This document shows positions 1-7,279 of a DNA stretch of 14,323 nt, in pieces (the first letter of the stretch is position 1; each line of letters begins with the position of its first letter). The stretch spans positions 1-14,323 of the forward strand of contig JAJYZU010000017.1 of the NCBI GenBank assembly GCA_021799755.1, written 5' to 3'. The DNA is from Thermoplasmata archaeon. GTDB lineage: Archaea; Thermoplasmatota; Thermoplasmata; Thermoplasmatales; Thermoplasmataceae. Under the pieces are notes generated by a model. That model was not told the DNA's origin and made no database searches. It saw only the letters and a list, made by a program, of their open reading frames with translations. The translations under genes and the position numbers were made by a program.

Positions 1-131
1 CCATCTTTTGATAGCATACAGAACTGCCCAGCATATCCCTCGTTCTTCCTGTTGAAGGCTATTGTAAATGTATCATCTGTTTCAAGTCTGTACCTGCTGG
101 GCACCAATACTTCCGGGCTGTATCTATTCAA
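1..131 (-). CDS. AsrB/HydG-type FAD-NAD(P)H oxidoreductase subunit, N-terminal part only (cut by window edge)
   Basis: The minus strand carries an open frame of 43 residues that runs off the left edge. It contains EGYAGQFCMLSKD, which matches the 'GQF-x-M-L' strand found near the start of the flavin domain in the ferredoxin-NADP reductase superfamily, including AsrB of anaerobic sulfite reductase and the gamma subunit of sulfhydrogenase. It overlaps the end of the AsrA-like gene by 8 bases, so the two are probably translationally coupled and form one complex with the upstream formate dehydrogenase. The role inferred is to pass electrons from iron-sulfur clusters through FAD to NAD(P)+. The start is uncertain: there is no ATG, TTG lies at 131-129, and a strong Shine-Dalgarno GGAGGTGAT lies about 20 bases upstream, better spaced for ATT at 140-138. 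FAD and NAD motifs lie outside the window, so the family call rests on a short stretch and on context. Confidence 0.7.
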   Translation of the reverse strand, partial: MNRYSPEVLVPSRYRLETDDTFTIAFNRKNEGYAGQFCMLSKD

Positions 132-1041
132 CGGTGTAATCGTGCGTTATCACCTCCTTTATGTCGATATCGACCGGACAGTCGTCCACACACCTGTTGC
201 AGCCAGTGCACAAGTATTCATCTCTTGATAACTTATAGTATTTGTACTTGTGGAAGAATCTCTGCCTCAGCCTGTCAGAGAGATCTGGCCTGATATTCCC
301 TGCAGAGGTCCGGGTGAAGCCTTCAAGTATGCATGAATCCCACTCCTGTTTTCTGCCGTCTTCGTCGTCATAAATGTCAACGCAGTAGCATGTTGGACAT
401 GAATAGTTGCATGCACCGCACGAAATGCATCTTTTTGCGTACTCTGCCCAGAGACTGGATGACCATTTCATCCTGCTCTCAATCCTATCAGTTTCAATCT
501 TTCCATTTTTTTGAGAGAACGTATCGTTGTAATCGGCAAACGGATCATGCTCGGAAGGCCTGAAATCTTTGAAATAGCCCTTAAAATTCTCAGATGCCTG
601 CACATAATATTCATCGCCGCTGCGCATCACCTGTATGTCGTATTCATTCAGTACAGGACCTCCGAAGGCTGTGCAGAAACCGCCGTGGCACATTTCAGTA
701 CAGACGAAGTTAACAAAGAGAGTGTTCTGCCTCCTTGTCGTGTAGGACATATCCTTTCCAAGAATCTGCAGATCCATTATCTGGAATCCGCGAAGATCGC
801 AGCTTTTGACTCCAAAAATAGCCTTCTTTTCGGGCTTTGGAACTTCGAGTATATTCGCTGATCTGGTGATCAGGAAATCCTTCGGGGCATAACTGCTCTT
901 TTCATCTGAAACTTCCGAGAAACTGCCTATTCTGTCAAATACAACCTCACCGGATTCCTTAACTGCTCCAAATGTTTCATAATCGCTATGGATCCTCTGG
1001 AATAGTGTTTCCATCTCTGATCTGTTCATGACGAATATCAT
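124..1041 (-). CDS. AsrA/HydB-type double [4Fe-4S] electron-transfer subunit of the formate dehydrogenase operon
   Basis: This 305-residue protein belongs to the family shared by anaerobic sulfite reductase subunit A and the beta subunit of archaeal sulfhydrogenase. The N-terminal half shows the family signature GVKSCDLRG (residue 77 on) and a C114/C118/C123 cluster. The C-terminal third has two ferredoxin motifs, CISCGACNYSCP (Cys205, 208, 211, 215) and CTGCNRCVDDCP (Cys278, 281, 284, 288), for two [4Fe-4S] clusters. No signal peptide or membrane segment is seen, so it should be cytoplasmic. Its ATG overlaps the stop of the molybdopterin subunit gene as ATGA, with AGGTGAT just upstream as ribosome binding site; a second ATG at codon 5 is possible. 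Between a formate dehydrogenase alpha subunit and an AsrB-like flavoprotein, it most likely wires formate oxidation to NAD(P)H. A sulfite or sulfur reductase role is less likely because the catalytic partner is molybdopterin-based and no siroheme subunit is visible. Confidence 0.88.
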   Translation of the reverse strand: MIFVMNRSEMETLFQRIHSDYETFGAVKESGEVVFDRIGSFSEVSDEKSSYAPKDFLITRSANILEVPKPEKKAIFGVKSCDLRGFQIMDLQILGKDMSYTTRRQNTLFVNFVCTEMCHGGFCTAFGGPVLNEYDIQVMRSGDEYYVQASENFKGYFKDFRPSEHDPFADYNDTFSQKNGKIETDRIESRMKWSSSLWAEYAKRCISCGACNYSCPTCYCVDIYDDEDGRKQEWDSCILEGFTRTSAGNIRPDLSDRLRQRFFHKYKYYKLSRDEYLCTGCNRCVDDCPVDIDIKEVITHDYTVE

Positions 1042-3044
1042 GGGATCACCTTTACAGCAACAACCTTGAATTCAGGTATCTTGGAATATGGATCAAGATT
1101 GTCGCCTACAAGTGCATTGACCCTCGCTTCCTTGAAATGGAATGGTATGAACACTATGCCTTCAGGTATCCCGTCTGTTGTCCTTGCAGGAAGTGATACC
1201 TTTCCAAGAGACGATTCCACACCTATTACCTGCCCGTTTCTAATATTCAATTTCTTGGCATCCTCCATGTTTATCTCCACATATGGACTTGGTGATTCCC
1301 TCTCGAGAATGTCGCTTCTCCTTGTCATGGTGCCAGAATGCCAGTGAAAATAATTCCGTCCGGTAGTGAGTATGAATGGGTAATCATTGCTGGCTACGCC
1401 AGATGGAGGTTTGAACTGCACCGGTACGAATTTGCCAAGCCCTCTGGTGAATTTTTCCATGTGGAGAATTTCTGTGCCGTTTGGATTGGATTTATTCACT
1501 GGCCACTGTTTGCCTAAGGGATAAATTTCATCATAGTTGATACCGGAATAGTTCGGTATAGCCTTCCTGATCTCCTCGAATATTTCCTGTGGAGAATCAT
1601 ATCCCTTTGAACCAAGAAGTTTTCTTGAAAGTTCGCTCAATATCCACCAGTCCTGCTTAGCCTCACCAGGAGGGTCTTTGACTGGCACTATTCTCTGAAC
1701 TCTTCTTTCAGTGTTTGTGAATGTACCTTCCTTTTCAAGTGCCGTAGCTGCAGGAAGTACAACATCGGCCATTTCCGCTGTTTCTGTCAGGAATATGTCC
1801 TGAACCACGAAAAGGTCTAGATTTCTGATTCCTTTTTCCACTTCGGATAAATTGGCTTCTGTGATGACAGGATTTTCGCCCATCACGTAAATCGCTTTCA
1901 GTTTTCCTGAACACGCGGCATCAAACATCTCTGATAATGTCAGTCCCACCTTATTTGGAAGCTTTGACTGCCATAATTCCTCAAACTTTGATATGTCAGA
2001 GCCTACCGCCACATATCCCGGATAAAACTCTGCCAGCGATCCCATGTCACTAGATCCCTGGACATTGTTCTGCCCTCTCAGGGGGAATATTCCTGAACCT
2101 CTCTTTCCCAGATTACCCGTGAGCAATGCAAGGTTTGAAACACTCATTACATTTTCTGTACCATGAATATGCTGTGTTATTCCCATTCCATAGAGAATTG
2201 CAGAAGGTTTTTCCGAGGCATAGAGTCTGGCAGCCTTCACCACCAGATCTGGTGATACTCCCGTGATTGATTCTGTAACTGCTGGATCATATTTTTCAAT
2301 CTCCTTCGCAAACTCATCGAAATTCTCAGTTCTTGCTTTTATAAATTCTTCGTCGTAAAGCTTCTCCTTGAGAATAACATTCATCATGGAGTTCAGGAGA
2401 GCGACATCCGAACCTGGCATGAACTGCATGAAAACCTCGGCGTTCAGAGCCATTTTTGTTCTCCTTGGATCTGCAACAATGAGGTGCTTCCCTCTTCTTG
2501 TCTCGTTAATCATTGTCGTACCGATGATAGGATGCTGCTCTGTAGTGTTTGATCCTATCACGAAATAAGTTTTGCTGTCCTTCAGGCTCTCTATGGAACC
2601 TGTAGCTGCTGCTGTTCCAAGGGTCCGGATGAGTCCAGCCACGGTGGAACTGTGACAGCTCCTTGCACAATGATCGACATTATTCGTCCCGAAAAGGCGC
2701 GCGATCTTCTGCATAAGATAATTTTCTTCATTCGTGCATTTAGCAGAAGACTGAAAGGCAACCGCATCCGGACCGTATGAATTCCTGATCAGGTTGAGCC
2801 TGGAAGCGACATAATCAAGAGCTTCGCCCCAGCGTACCTCGACAAGTTTGCCATCCTTTTTTATCATAGGATGGGCAATTCTTTTAACAGAACTCGAATA
2901 AGAAAGCCCCTGATAGCCCTTTATGCACAACTTTCCATGATTGACCTTTGATCTGTTGTACCCATGGACCGTAATGTGCCCGTCCATAAATTCAACGTTC
3001 ATCTGACATCCAGTTCCGCAATAGGGACAAACGGTCAGCAACAT
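1038..3044 (-). CDS. fdhF: Formate dehydrogenase alpha subunit (molybdopterin, cysteine type)
   Basis: This 668-residue member of the DMSO reductase superfamily is predicted to oxidise formate to CO2 at a Mo/W bis-molybdopterin centre. The N-terminal [4Fe-4S] motif is Cys6, Cys9, Cys13 and Cys40. NNVDHCARSCHSSTVAGL (residues 121-138) matches the formate dehydrogenase active-site segment, with Cys130 where E. coli FdhH has selenocysteine, followed by the conserved His131. LRGQNNVQG (322-330) holds Arg323, equivalent to the substrate-binding arginine of FdhH. The segment around MADVVLPAATALEKEGTFTN is typical of the family, and the C-terminal cofactor-binding domain contains TTGRNYFHWHSGTMTRRS. 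There is no Tat signal and no N-terminal 2Fe-2S extension, so it is cytoplasmic and FdhH-like. It is the first gene of its operon and overlaps the next by 4 bases. Formate is the likely substrate from the motifs; a related oxidoreductase activity cannot be excluded from sequence alone. Confidence 0.92.
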   Translation of the reverse strand: MLLTVCPYCGTGCQMNVEFMDGHITVHGYNRSKVNHGKLCIKGYQGLSYSSSVKRIAHPMIKKDGKLVEVRWGEALDYVASRLNLIRNSYGPDAVAFQSSAKCTNEENYLMQKIARLFGTNNVDHCARSCHSSTVAGLIRTLGTAAATGSIESLKDSKTYFVIGSNTTEQHPIIGTTMINETRRGKHLIVADPRRTKMALNAEVFMQFMPGSDVALLNSMMNVILKEKLYDEEFIKARTENFDEFAKEIEKYDPAVTESITGVSPDLVVKAARLYASEKPSAILYGMGITQHIHGTENVMSVSNLALLTGNLGKRGSGIFPLRGQNNVQGSSDMGSLAEFYPGYVAVGSDISKFEELWQSKLPNKVGLTLSEMFDAACSGKLKAIYVMGENPVITEANLSEVEKGIRNLDLFVVQDIFLTETAEMADVVLPAATALEKEGTFTNTERRVQRIVPVKDPPGEAKQDWWILSELSRKLLGSKGYDSPQEIFEEIRKAIPNYSGINYDEIYPLGKQWPVNKSNPNGTEILHMEKFTRGLGKFVPVQFKPPSGVASNDYPFILTTGRNYFHWHSGTMTRRSDILERESPSPYVEINMEDAKKLNIRNGQVIGVESSLGKVSLPARTTDGIPEGIVFIPFHFKEARVNALVGDNLDPYSKIPEFKVVAVKVIP

Positions 3045-3065
3045 GATATCATAAGGTCATTCAGC

Positions 3066-3073
3066 GTTAAATC
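3066..3073 (-). promoter_or_regulatory. Candidate TATA element for the formate dehydrogenase operon
   Basis: On the minus strand GATTTAAC is centred about 25 bases upstream of the ATG at 3044. Archaeal TATA boxes sit about 25-27 bases before the transcription start, so this would give a leaderless mRNA. No convincing Shine-Dalgarno lies before the ATG, which fits. The element is short and AT-rich, so the call is tentative. Confidence 0.33.
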
Positions 3074-3327
3074 TGTTGCTGTAAAGGTACCGTAGATTTT
3101 CGGATAATTGATACTAATAGATATTCAATATCATTGACCCAATTATTGTGGCGGCCACCTTATATGGGCTAACTGGAAATTTGCGCGAAGAAGAAAAGAA
3201 CTGAAAACCAATGAAACGCAAATTATCCTCAGAACTTACTAAAAAAACGTATCTTTGATAACAGTCCCTGGCATTTACTTTGGTTCACTGCTAAAATATT
3301 TTTGATCTGTTCCTCTTTAGCTTTTGA
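3074..3327. other. Intergenic stretch with no supported gene
   Basis: The gap between the DUF929 gene and the formate dehydrogenase operon holds no convincing coding frame on either strand. The longest ATG frame I noticed is 15 codons on the plus strand from 3211. An 8-base inverted repeat (AATTTGCG at 3178-3185, CGCAAATT at 3217-3224) has a 31-base loop and may be chance. The minus-strand sequence just below 3328 contains a T-rich run that could end the DUF929 transcript, but it is weak. Confidence 0.5.
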
Positions 3328-4149
3328 CTATAATTGATTCTGTATCTGGCTGTGGAAGAGTGTCTCTGCATTGATAATATATGAGAGGGAATTGTAATTC
3401 GCCTCCATGAAACTATCAGTTTTCCCATTTATGTTTGAAGGGGAATAAAATGGACCGTTTACCATGAAGGTCCCGTCTTTGCCTGTTATTATCATAACCG
3501 TATTCACATGCGGAGGAAACCCAAGATAAGCTGACGGCTTAGCATTCGTCCCCTCTGTAGGTATAACTGCAGTATATTCATAGATAAGATGAGCGATTCC
3601 GTTCGGGAAACTTGAAGAAGAATTACTTTCCTGGTAACCAACACTAAGCAGATCGGATTGACTTATGGGGGCATTGCTGTAAGGATATCCGTAAAGGGTC
3701 TCATTATAGATATAAAGCGGGATAAAATGCACATTGATTCCCTGAGTACTGAAGCTGATTCCAGAATTAAACAGAATGCCTGGAAGATTCGGGACCGAAG
3801 CCTCGTTAGGATCTGAATAATGATAGGTTACATCACTTATCATGTTTAACCCATAGTTTGATAGTGTTCCATAAATGACCCAGGAGTTTGCCGCGCCGAT
3901 CGGACATCCAATCCAAGAGTCAAAATAGATGCTGACAGCATTTTGTCCGGCATAATCCTGATTGCTAATCTCCACGAATGAGTTTCCGTAAGGGATCTGC
4001 GAAGGAGGTGTGAATTTATTCGATGAGGGTGACGTTGATGGTTGACCAATGTGTATAATGCCGGTACCTATCAGAACAGAAAATATGATTATGGCACCAA
4101 CTACTATTACCAGCACTCGGGCAATCAGGTTTTTTTGATTACTATTCAA
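3328..4149 (-). CDS. DUF929-family membrane-anchored protein
   Basis: The protein has 273 residues, with one N-terminal membrane helix (about residues 8-32) followed by a Ser/Pro/Asn-rich linker and a soluble domain probably outside the membrane. The region AVSIYFDSWIGCPIGAANSW followed by TLSNYG is what I recognise as the DUF929 core, which resembles a thioredoxin-like strand-Cys-helix unit; function is unknown. Only one cysteine (Cys82) is present and the second position of a CxxC pair is Gly, so an ordinary dithiol redox role is unlikely. The only workable start is TTG at 4149, preceded 8 bases upstream by GGGTGGT as ribosome binding site and further up by a good TATA box at 4203-4212; the next in-frame ATG is at residue 103. 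It appears to be a single-gene unit. The family assignment comes from pattern memory, not a search. Confidence 0.72.
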   Translation of the reverse strand: MNSNQKNLIARVLVIVVGAIIIFSVLIGTGIIHIGQPSTSPSSNKFTPPSQIPYGNSFVEISNQDYAGQNAVSIYFDSWIGCPIGAANSWVIYGTLSNYGLNMISDVTYHYSDPNEASVPNLPGILFNSGISFSTQGINVHFIPLYIYNETLYGYPYSNAPISQSDLLSVGYQESNSSSSFPNGIAHLIYEYTAVIPTEGTNAKPSAYLGFPPHVNTVMIITGKDGTFMVNGPFYSPSNINGKTDSFMEANYNSLSYIINAETLFHSQIQNQL

Positions 4150-4202
4150 ATCTTTTTACCACCCACTTACATCGAAAACAATAATGGCGTATTACCACAC
4201 CG

Positions 4203-4212
4203 ATTTAAATAT
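4203..4212 (-). promoter_or_regulatory. TATA box of the DUF929 gene
   Basis: The minus-strand sequence ATATTTAAAT is a good archaeal TATA element. Its centre is about 58 bases upstream of the TTG at 4149, predicting a leader of roughly 30 bases. That leaves room for the GGGTGGT ribosome binding site at about 4158-4164, so promoter and start agree. Confidence 0.55.
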
Positions 4213-4404
4213 GACGTCCATTTGCGCAGGATCACTTGTCCTATTGTGCAGTTATTTTGATCCTGTCCCAAAGACGTGGATGCACTTAACCTGTTATCCA
4301 ACAGAATGTTGCATTCTTATGAAGGTTAAAAATGATATCGTTAGATGGTAAGCTGACTCATCGGCAGGCTGAACTGGAATGACTGTTGAAAAACAAGTTT
4401 ATGT

Positions 4405-4704
4405 TCATCCTTTCCATACACCAATTGCCACGCCGACGGCGAAAATGACAAATCCAAAAGTGATGACCGGTTCTGTGAAATGTACAAGAGTAATATAGGA
4501 TGACGCAGAATTAACGAGTGATTGATAATCTATAACCGGAAAATACGGTAAACCAATGAATGAGGCGACCAAAAATGCAGCGACAATAAGAACAATGGCT
4601 ACAATGCCTTTTTTTATTGCAAGACCCAACATGAGACCTACAGCAAAAGTCAGAACAAGAAATATTTCATCAGCGTATGGACCAAGGTAAGAAGGTAAAA
4701 CCAT
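4405..4704 (-). CDS. Small three-helix membrane protein, function unknown
   Basis: This 99-residue protein has three predicted membrane helices (about residues 13-30, 33-52 and 79-97). A positively charged KK pair sits between the first two helices and WKG at the C terminus, with a polar loop at residues 53-78. It has no cysteine, no catalytic motif and no name I can assign with confidence; small membrane proteins of this shape with the motif GLAIKKGIVAIVLIV look like a conserved archaeal hypothetical family. The ATG at 4704 is supported by a strong TATA box centred about 29 bases upstream, which implies an essentially leaderless mRNA transcribed separately from its neighbours. I see no pathway link to the DUF929 gene downstream or the copper operon upstream. 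Confidence 0.75.
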   Translation of the reverse strand: MVLPSYLGPYADEIFLVLTFAVGLMLGLAIKKGIVAIVLIVAAFLVASFIGLPYFPVIDYQSLVNSASSYITLVHFTEPVITFGFVIFAVGVAIGVWKG

Positions 4705-4728
4705 GATACTTCTAAATGCTAATTCTTA

Positions 4729-4739
4729 TTATATATAGT
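4729..4739 (-). promoter_or_regulatory. TATA box of the small membrane protein gene (leaderless type)
   Basis: The minus strand reads ACTATATATAATAAG across 4726-4740, close to a consensus archaeal TATA box. The core is about 29 bases from the ATG at 4704, so transcription should begin at or within a few bases of the start codon. No Shine-Dalgarno is present in between. Confidence 0.6.
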
Positions 4740-4837
4740 AATGTTTGTATCTTGCGCGATCTGGAAACGAAATTCCAGTTTGACAAATACAACTTGCGTT
4801 CCAGGAAGATTCTGATTACAATGGCAAACTACAGTTT

Positions 4838-5170
4838 TTAGGTAATTATGGATATCCCGCTTACGACTACTTTACCGGAGCGCATCACTTTTGCTCTAAC
4901 GTTGGATCTTCCCCTGTCTATTGAATCAAATACCTCTCTCTCCAGATAAACAGTTATTCCAGAAACTGCTAGAGTTATGTACCTGCTCAGGTCTGCTGGC
5001 TTAGACAGTCTTGCTACTACCTTTCGTATGATCTGACATGATTCGTCACTGCATGGTCCGTTCACTGAAACCATGGATATCTCAAGAAATTTCCTCTCAG
5101 GCGAATCCATTAGCCCGTATATGCGGAGGGTCCCAAGTCCAACTTTCAGATCTATTGTTCCCATTATCAT
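4838..5170 (-). CDS. Uncharacterised 110-residue protein, third gene of the copper operon
   Basis: I do not recognise this family. The frame is open further upstream into the ATPase gene, but ATG at 5170 (or ATG at 5164, or GTG at 5173) just after the ATPase stop is the more natural start. The product is soluble and compact, with alternating short strand-like segments (GTIDLKVGLGTLRIYGLM, YITLAVSGITVYL, VRAKVMRSGKVVVSGISI) suggesting a beta-rich fold. Two cysteines occur in the motif GPCSDESCQ (Cys40 and Cys45 from the 5170 start) and could bind a soft metal. It begins about 10 bases after the Cu+ ATPase stop with no promoter between, so co-transcription is likely. The copper role is inferred from position and the C-x4-C motif only. 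Confidence 0.65.
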   Translation of the reverse strand: MIMGTIDLKVGLGTLRIYGLMDSPERKFLEISMVSVNGPCSDESCQIIRKVVARLSKPADLSRYITLAVSGITVYLEREVFDSIDRGRSNVRAKVMRSGKVVVSGISIIT

Positions 5171-5180
5171 CACTAACGGT

Positions 5181-7274
5181 TCAGTGAGCTGGTGATGCCT
5201 GCGTTTTATTGGGTTTCGATGCTGCATTCCAACCATATGGTGATAATGATCTTCGAATCTTCCCGTTAAGCCTAAGAGAATTTAGAACTACTGAAGTGGA
5301 GCTCATTCCCATGGCCAGTGCTGCCAGTATTGGAAGCAGAGAGTAAATGTACAATCCAGTAAGCGGAACCAGGGCACCGGCAGCTACCGGCAAGAGAACA
5401 GAGTTGTATCCAATTGCCCATCCAATGTTCTGTTTCACCTTTGAGATTGTTTTCGCACCGATAATCACTGAGTAAACAACATGATTCAAGTCATTGTTGA
5501 GCAGTATTATATCTCCGCTTTCCCTGGCTATGTCAAGACCAGATCCCATTGATATGCCAACGTCTGCAGTTTCAAGAGCTACGCTGTCGTTTATTCCATC
5601 CCCAACGAATACCACATATTCGCCGGATTCCTGATATTGCCGAATGATCTCTGATTTGTCTGCCGGCATTGCCCCCCAGTGTACATCCTCAATACCCAGG
5701 GTCTGAGCAATTCTTTTGGCCTGCTCTTCTGAATCCCCAGTAACCATTGAGACTTTCTTGCCCATTGATTTCAGGGAACTTATTGCAGCAAAGGCAGAAT
5801 CCCTTATTCTGTATGAAAGGAGTATATGTCCCATATCTCTTCCGTCAACAGAAATTGTGATACCCGTGATGCCCGCTTTTGTTGACCTTGAAACCTGGAT
5901 TTTTTTCCCTTCAACATTTCCCGTTATTCCTAAACCTGGAATCTCCTTGATTTCGTTGGCAGTTTTGAGTTTAATTTTCTTATCCTGCGAAAGGCTGACA
6001 ATTGCTTTTGCAATGGGATGATCAGAATATTTTTCCAGAGATGCAGCCATGGTCACAATATCTTCGTAGGATATCCCTTCCTCCGGAAGTACATTTTCGA
6101 CGACCGGATCGGGCATGGTCAACGTGCCAGTCTTGTCAAATACAATCGTTGTTGCCTTGGCAAGTCTGTCAAAAGATCCAGAATTTTTTACGATTATACC
6201 GTTCTGGGAGGATATGTTGGAAGAGATGAGAAGTGTTATCGGTCCTGCAAGTCCTATTGCACATGGACATGCAATCACCACAACCGAAACAAAAACAAGT
6301 ATAGCTATCTCCCAAGGATAAATAAATCCCGTGGAGACAAGATAGAAATACCAGAAGAGTGATGATGAAAATGCAACCGCGAGCACAACTGGTATGAATA
6401 TTGATGAAAATACGTCAGCTATCCTTTGCACCTTCACCCTACCCATGGAAGCGGATTGAATGAGCCTGTACACCTCATTTATAGTGCTGTTTTTACCAGG
6501 TTTTTCTGCCCTGATCTTCAGGATACCATTGAGGTTCCTCGTACCTGAGACCACCATATCGCCTTCGCCTCTTAACACAGGGTCCTGTTCACCAGTTATA
6601 ACGGATTGGTCTACCTCGCTCTTTCCTTCAACCACCTTTCCATCGCATGATACGATTTCTCCGGGCCTGACAAGAATGATGTCTCCAACCTCTATGTCGT
6701 CCGGTTTTATTTCAGTCTCTGATCCGTCACCCGCAAGCTTGTGTGCTACGTCAGGTAAAAGGGTCTCAAGCTTTCTTGCTGAAGAATTCGCTCTTTCTTT
6801 GGTTACCGTTTCTATGTAATTCCCGGTCAGAATGAGAGTGATTATGAAAGCAGCAGCGTCAAAATACACTGATGAACCATAGAAAGTGAAGAATGTCAGA
6901 TAAGCTGAGAAGAAAAAGGCTGTCAGGGTACCCATTGATACCAGTAGATCCATGTTGCCGGTGTGCATCTTGATTGAATGATATGCCCCCTTGTAGAAAA
7001 GCGATCCCGAATATGCCATTACCGGGATAGAAAGCAGAAGTTCGATCAGATTATGGAAGAGAATCCCCGGAAAACCGTACTGTACAATCATGATCGGGAT
7101 CGTGAAGACCCACGCCACAACCAGCTTTCTCTTTATCTTTCCAGATTCTGCCTCAGGAGACAGGAATTTGTCCATGCATGCCTGTGAACAGAAGTAATAT
7201 TTCTGCCCGTCTTTCTCAACAAAGAGATCACTGCTTTCAGGTACAAACATGCCGCAGACAGGATCGTTGGGCAA
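5181..7274 (-). CDS. copA: Cu+-exporting P1B-1 ATPase with N-terminal TRASH/YHS domain
   Basis: This 697-residue P-type ATPase is predicted to pump Cu+ out of the cytoplasm. A TRASH/YHS metal-binding domain (DPVCGM, then FCSQAC; Cys7, Cys29, Cys33, spacing C-x21-C-x3-C) replaces the usual HMA domain at the N terminus. The P1B-1 copper signature is complete: CPC at 336-338, N616-x6-Y623-N624-x4-P629 in the seventh membrane helix and M655-x-x-S658-S659 in the eighth. Catalytic motifs are TGEQ (227-230, where TGES is usual), DKTGTLT with the phosphorylated Asp380, the HP dipeptide (419-420), TGD (512-514) and GDGIND (558-563). The start is TTG at 7274: an in-frame TGA lies directly upstream and the next ATG (codon 9) would remove the first metal-ligand cysteine. 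It begins 5 bases after the stand-alone TRASH/YHS gene, so the two are surely co-transcribed. Confidence 0.95.
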   Translation of the reverse strand: MPNDPVCGMFVPESSDLFVEKDGQKYYFCSQACMDKFLSPEAESGKIKRKLVVAWVFTIPIMIVQYGFPGILFHNLIELLLSIPVMAYSGSLFYKGAYHSIKMHTGNMDLLVSMGTLTAFFFSAYLTFFTFYGSSVYFDAAAFIITLILTGNYIETVTKERANSSARKLETLLPDVAHKLAGDGSETEIKPDDIEVGDIILVRPGEIVSCDGKVVEGKSEVDQSVITGEQDPVLRGEGDMVVSGTRNLNGILKIRAEKPGKNSTINEVYRLIQSASMGRVKVQRIADVFSSIFIPVVLAVAFSSSLFWYFYLVSTGFIYPWEIAILVFVSVVVIACPCAIGLAGPITLLISSNISSQNGIIVKNSGSFDRLAKATTIVFDKTGTLTMPDPVVENVLPEEGISYEDIVTMAASLEKYSDHPIAKAIVSLSQDKKIKLKTANEIKEIPGLGITGNVEGKKIQVSRSTKAGITGITISVDGRDMGHILLSYRIRDSAFAAISSLKSMGKKVSMVTGDSEEQAKRIAQTLGIEDVHWGAMPADKSEIIRQYQESGEYVVFVGDGINDSVALETADVGISMGSGLDIARESGDIILLNNDLNHVVYSVIIGAKTISKVKQNIGWAIGYNSVLLPVAAGALVPLTGLYIYSLLPILAALAMGMSSTSVVLNSLRLNGKIRRSLSPYGWNAASKPNKTQASPAH

Positions 7275-7279
7275 TCACA

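Noticed and set aside
124..1041. Anaerobic sulfite reductase operon as explanation for the AsrA/AsrB-like pair
   Set aside because: No siroheme subunit is visible and the overlapping upstream gene is a formate dehydrogenase; the left edge hides what follows, so this is rejected only provisionally.
2641..2670. Possible selenocysteine in the formate dehydrogenase active site
   Set aside because: The position encodes an ordinary cysteine codon in CARSCH; there is no in-frame TGA, so it is a cysteine-type enzyme.
3178..3224. 8-base inverted repeat AATTTGCG ... CGCAAATT
   Set aside because: The 31-base loop and AT-rich arms make it likely chance; it is not placed at a promoter or terminator.
3211..3258. 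15-codon ATG frame (MKRKLSSELTKKTYL) in the gap before the formate dehydrogenase operon
   Set aside because: Too short, no ribosome binding site, no neighbour that would make sense of it.
5716..6362. Several plus-strand open frames opposite the Cu+ ATPase
   Set aside because: They are antisense to a gene with complete P1B-ATPase motifs, have no ribosome binding sites or family features, and are explained by codon bias of the real gene.
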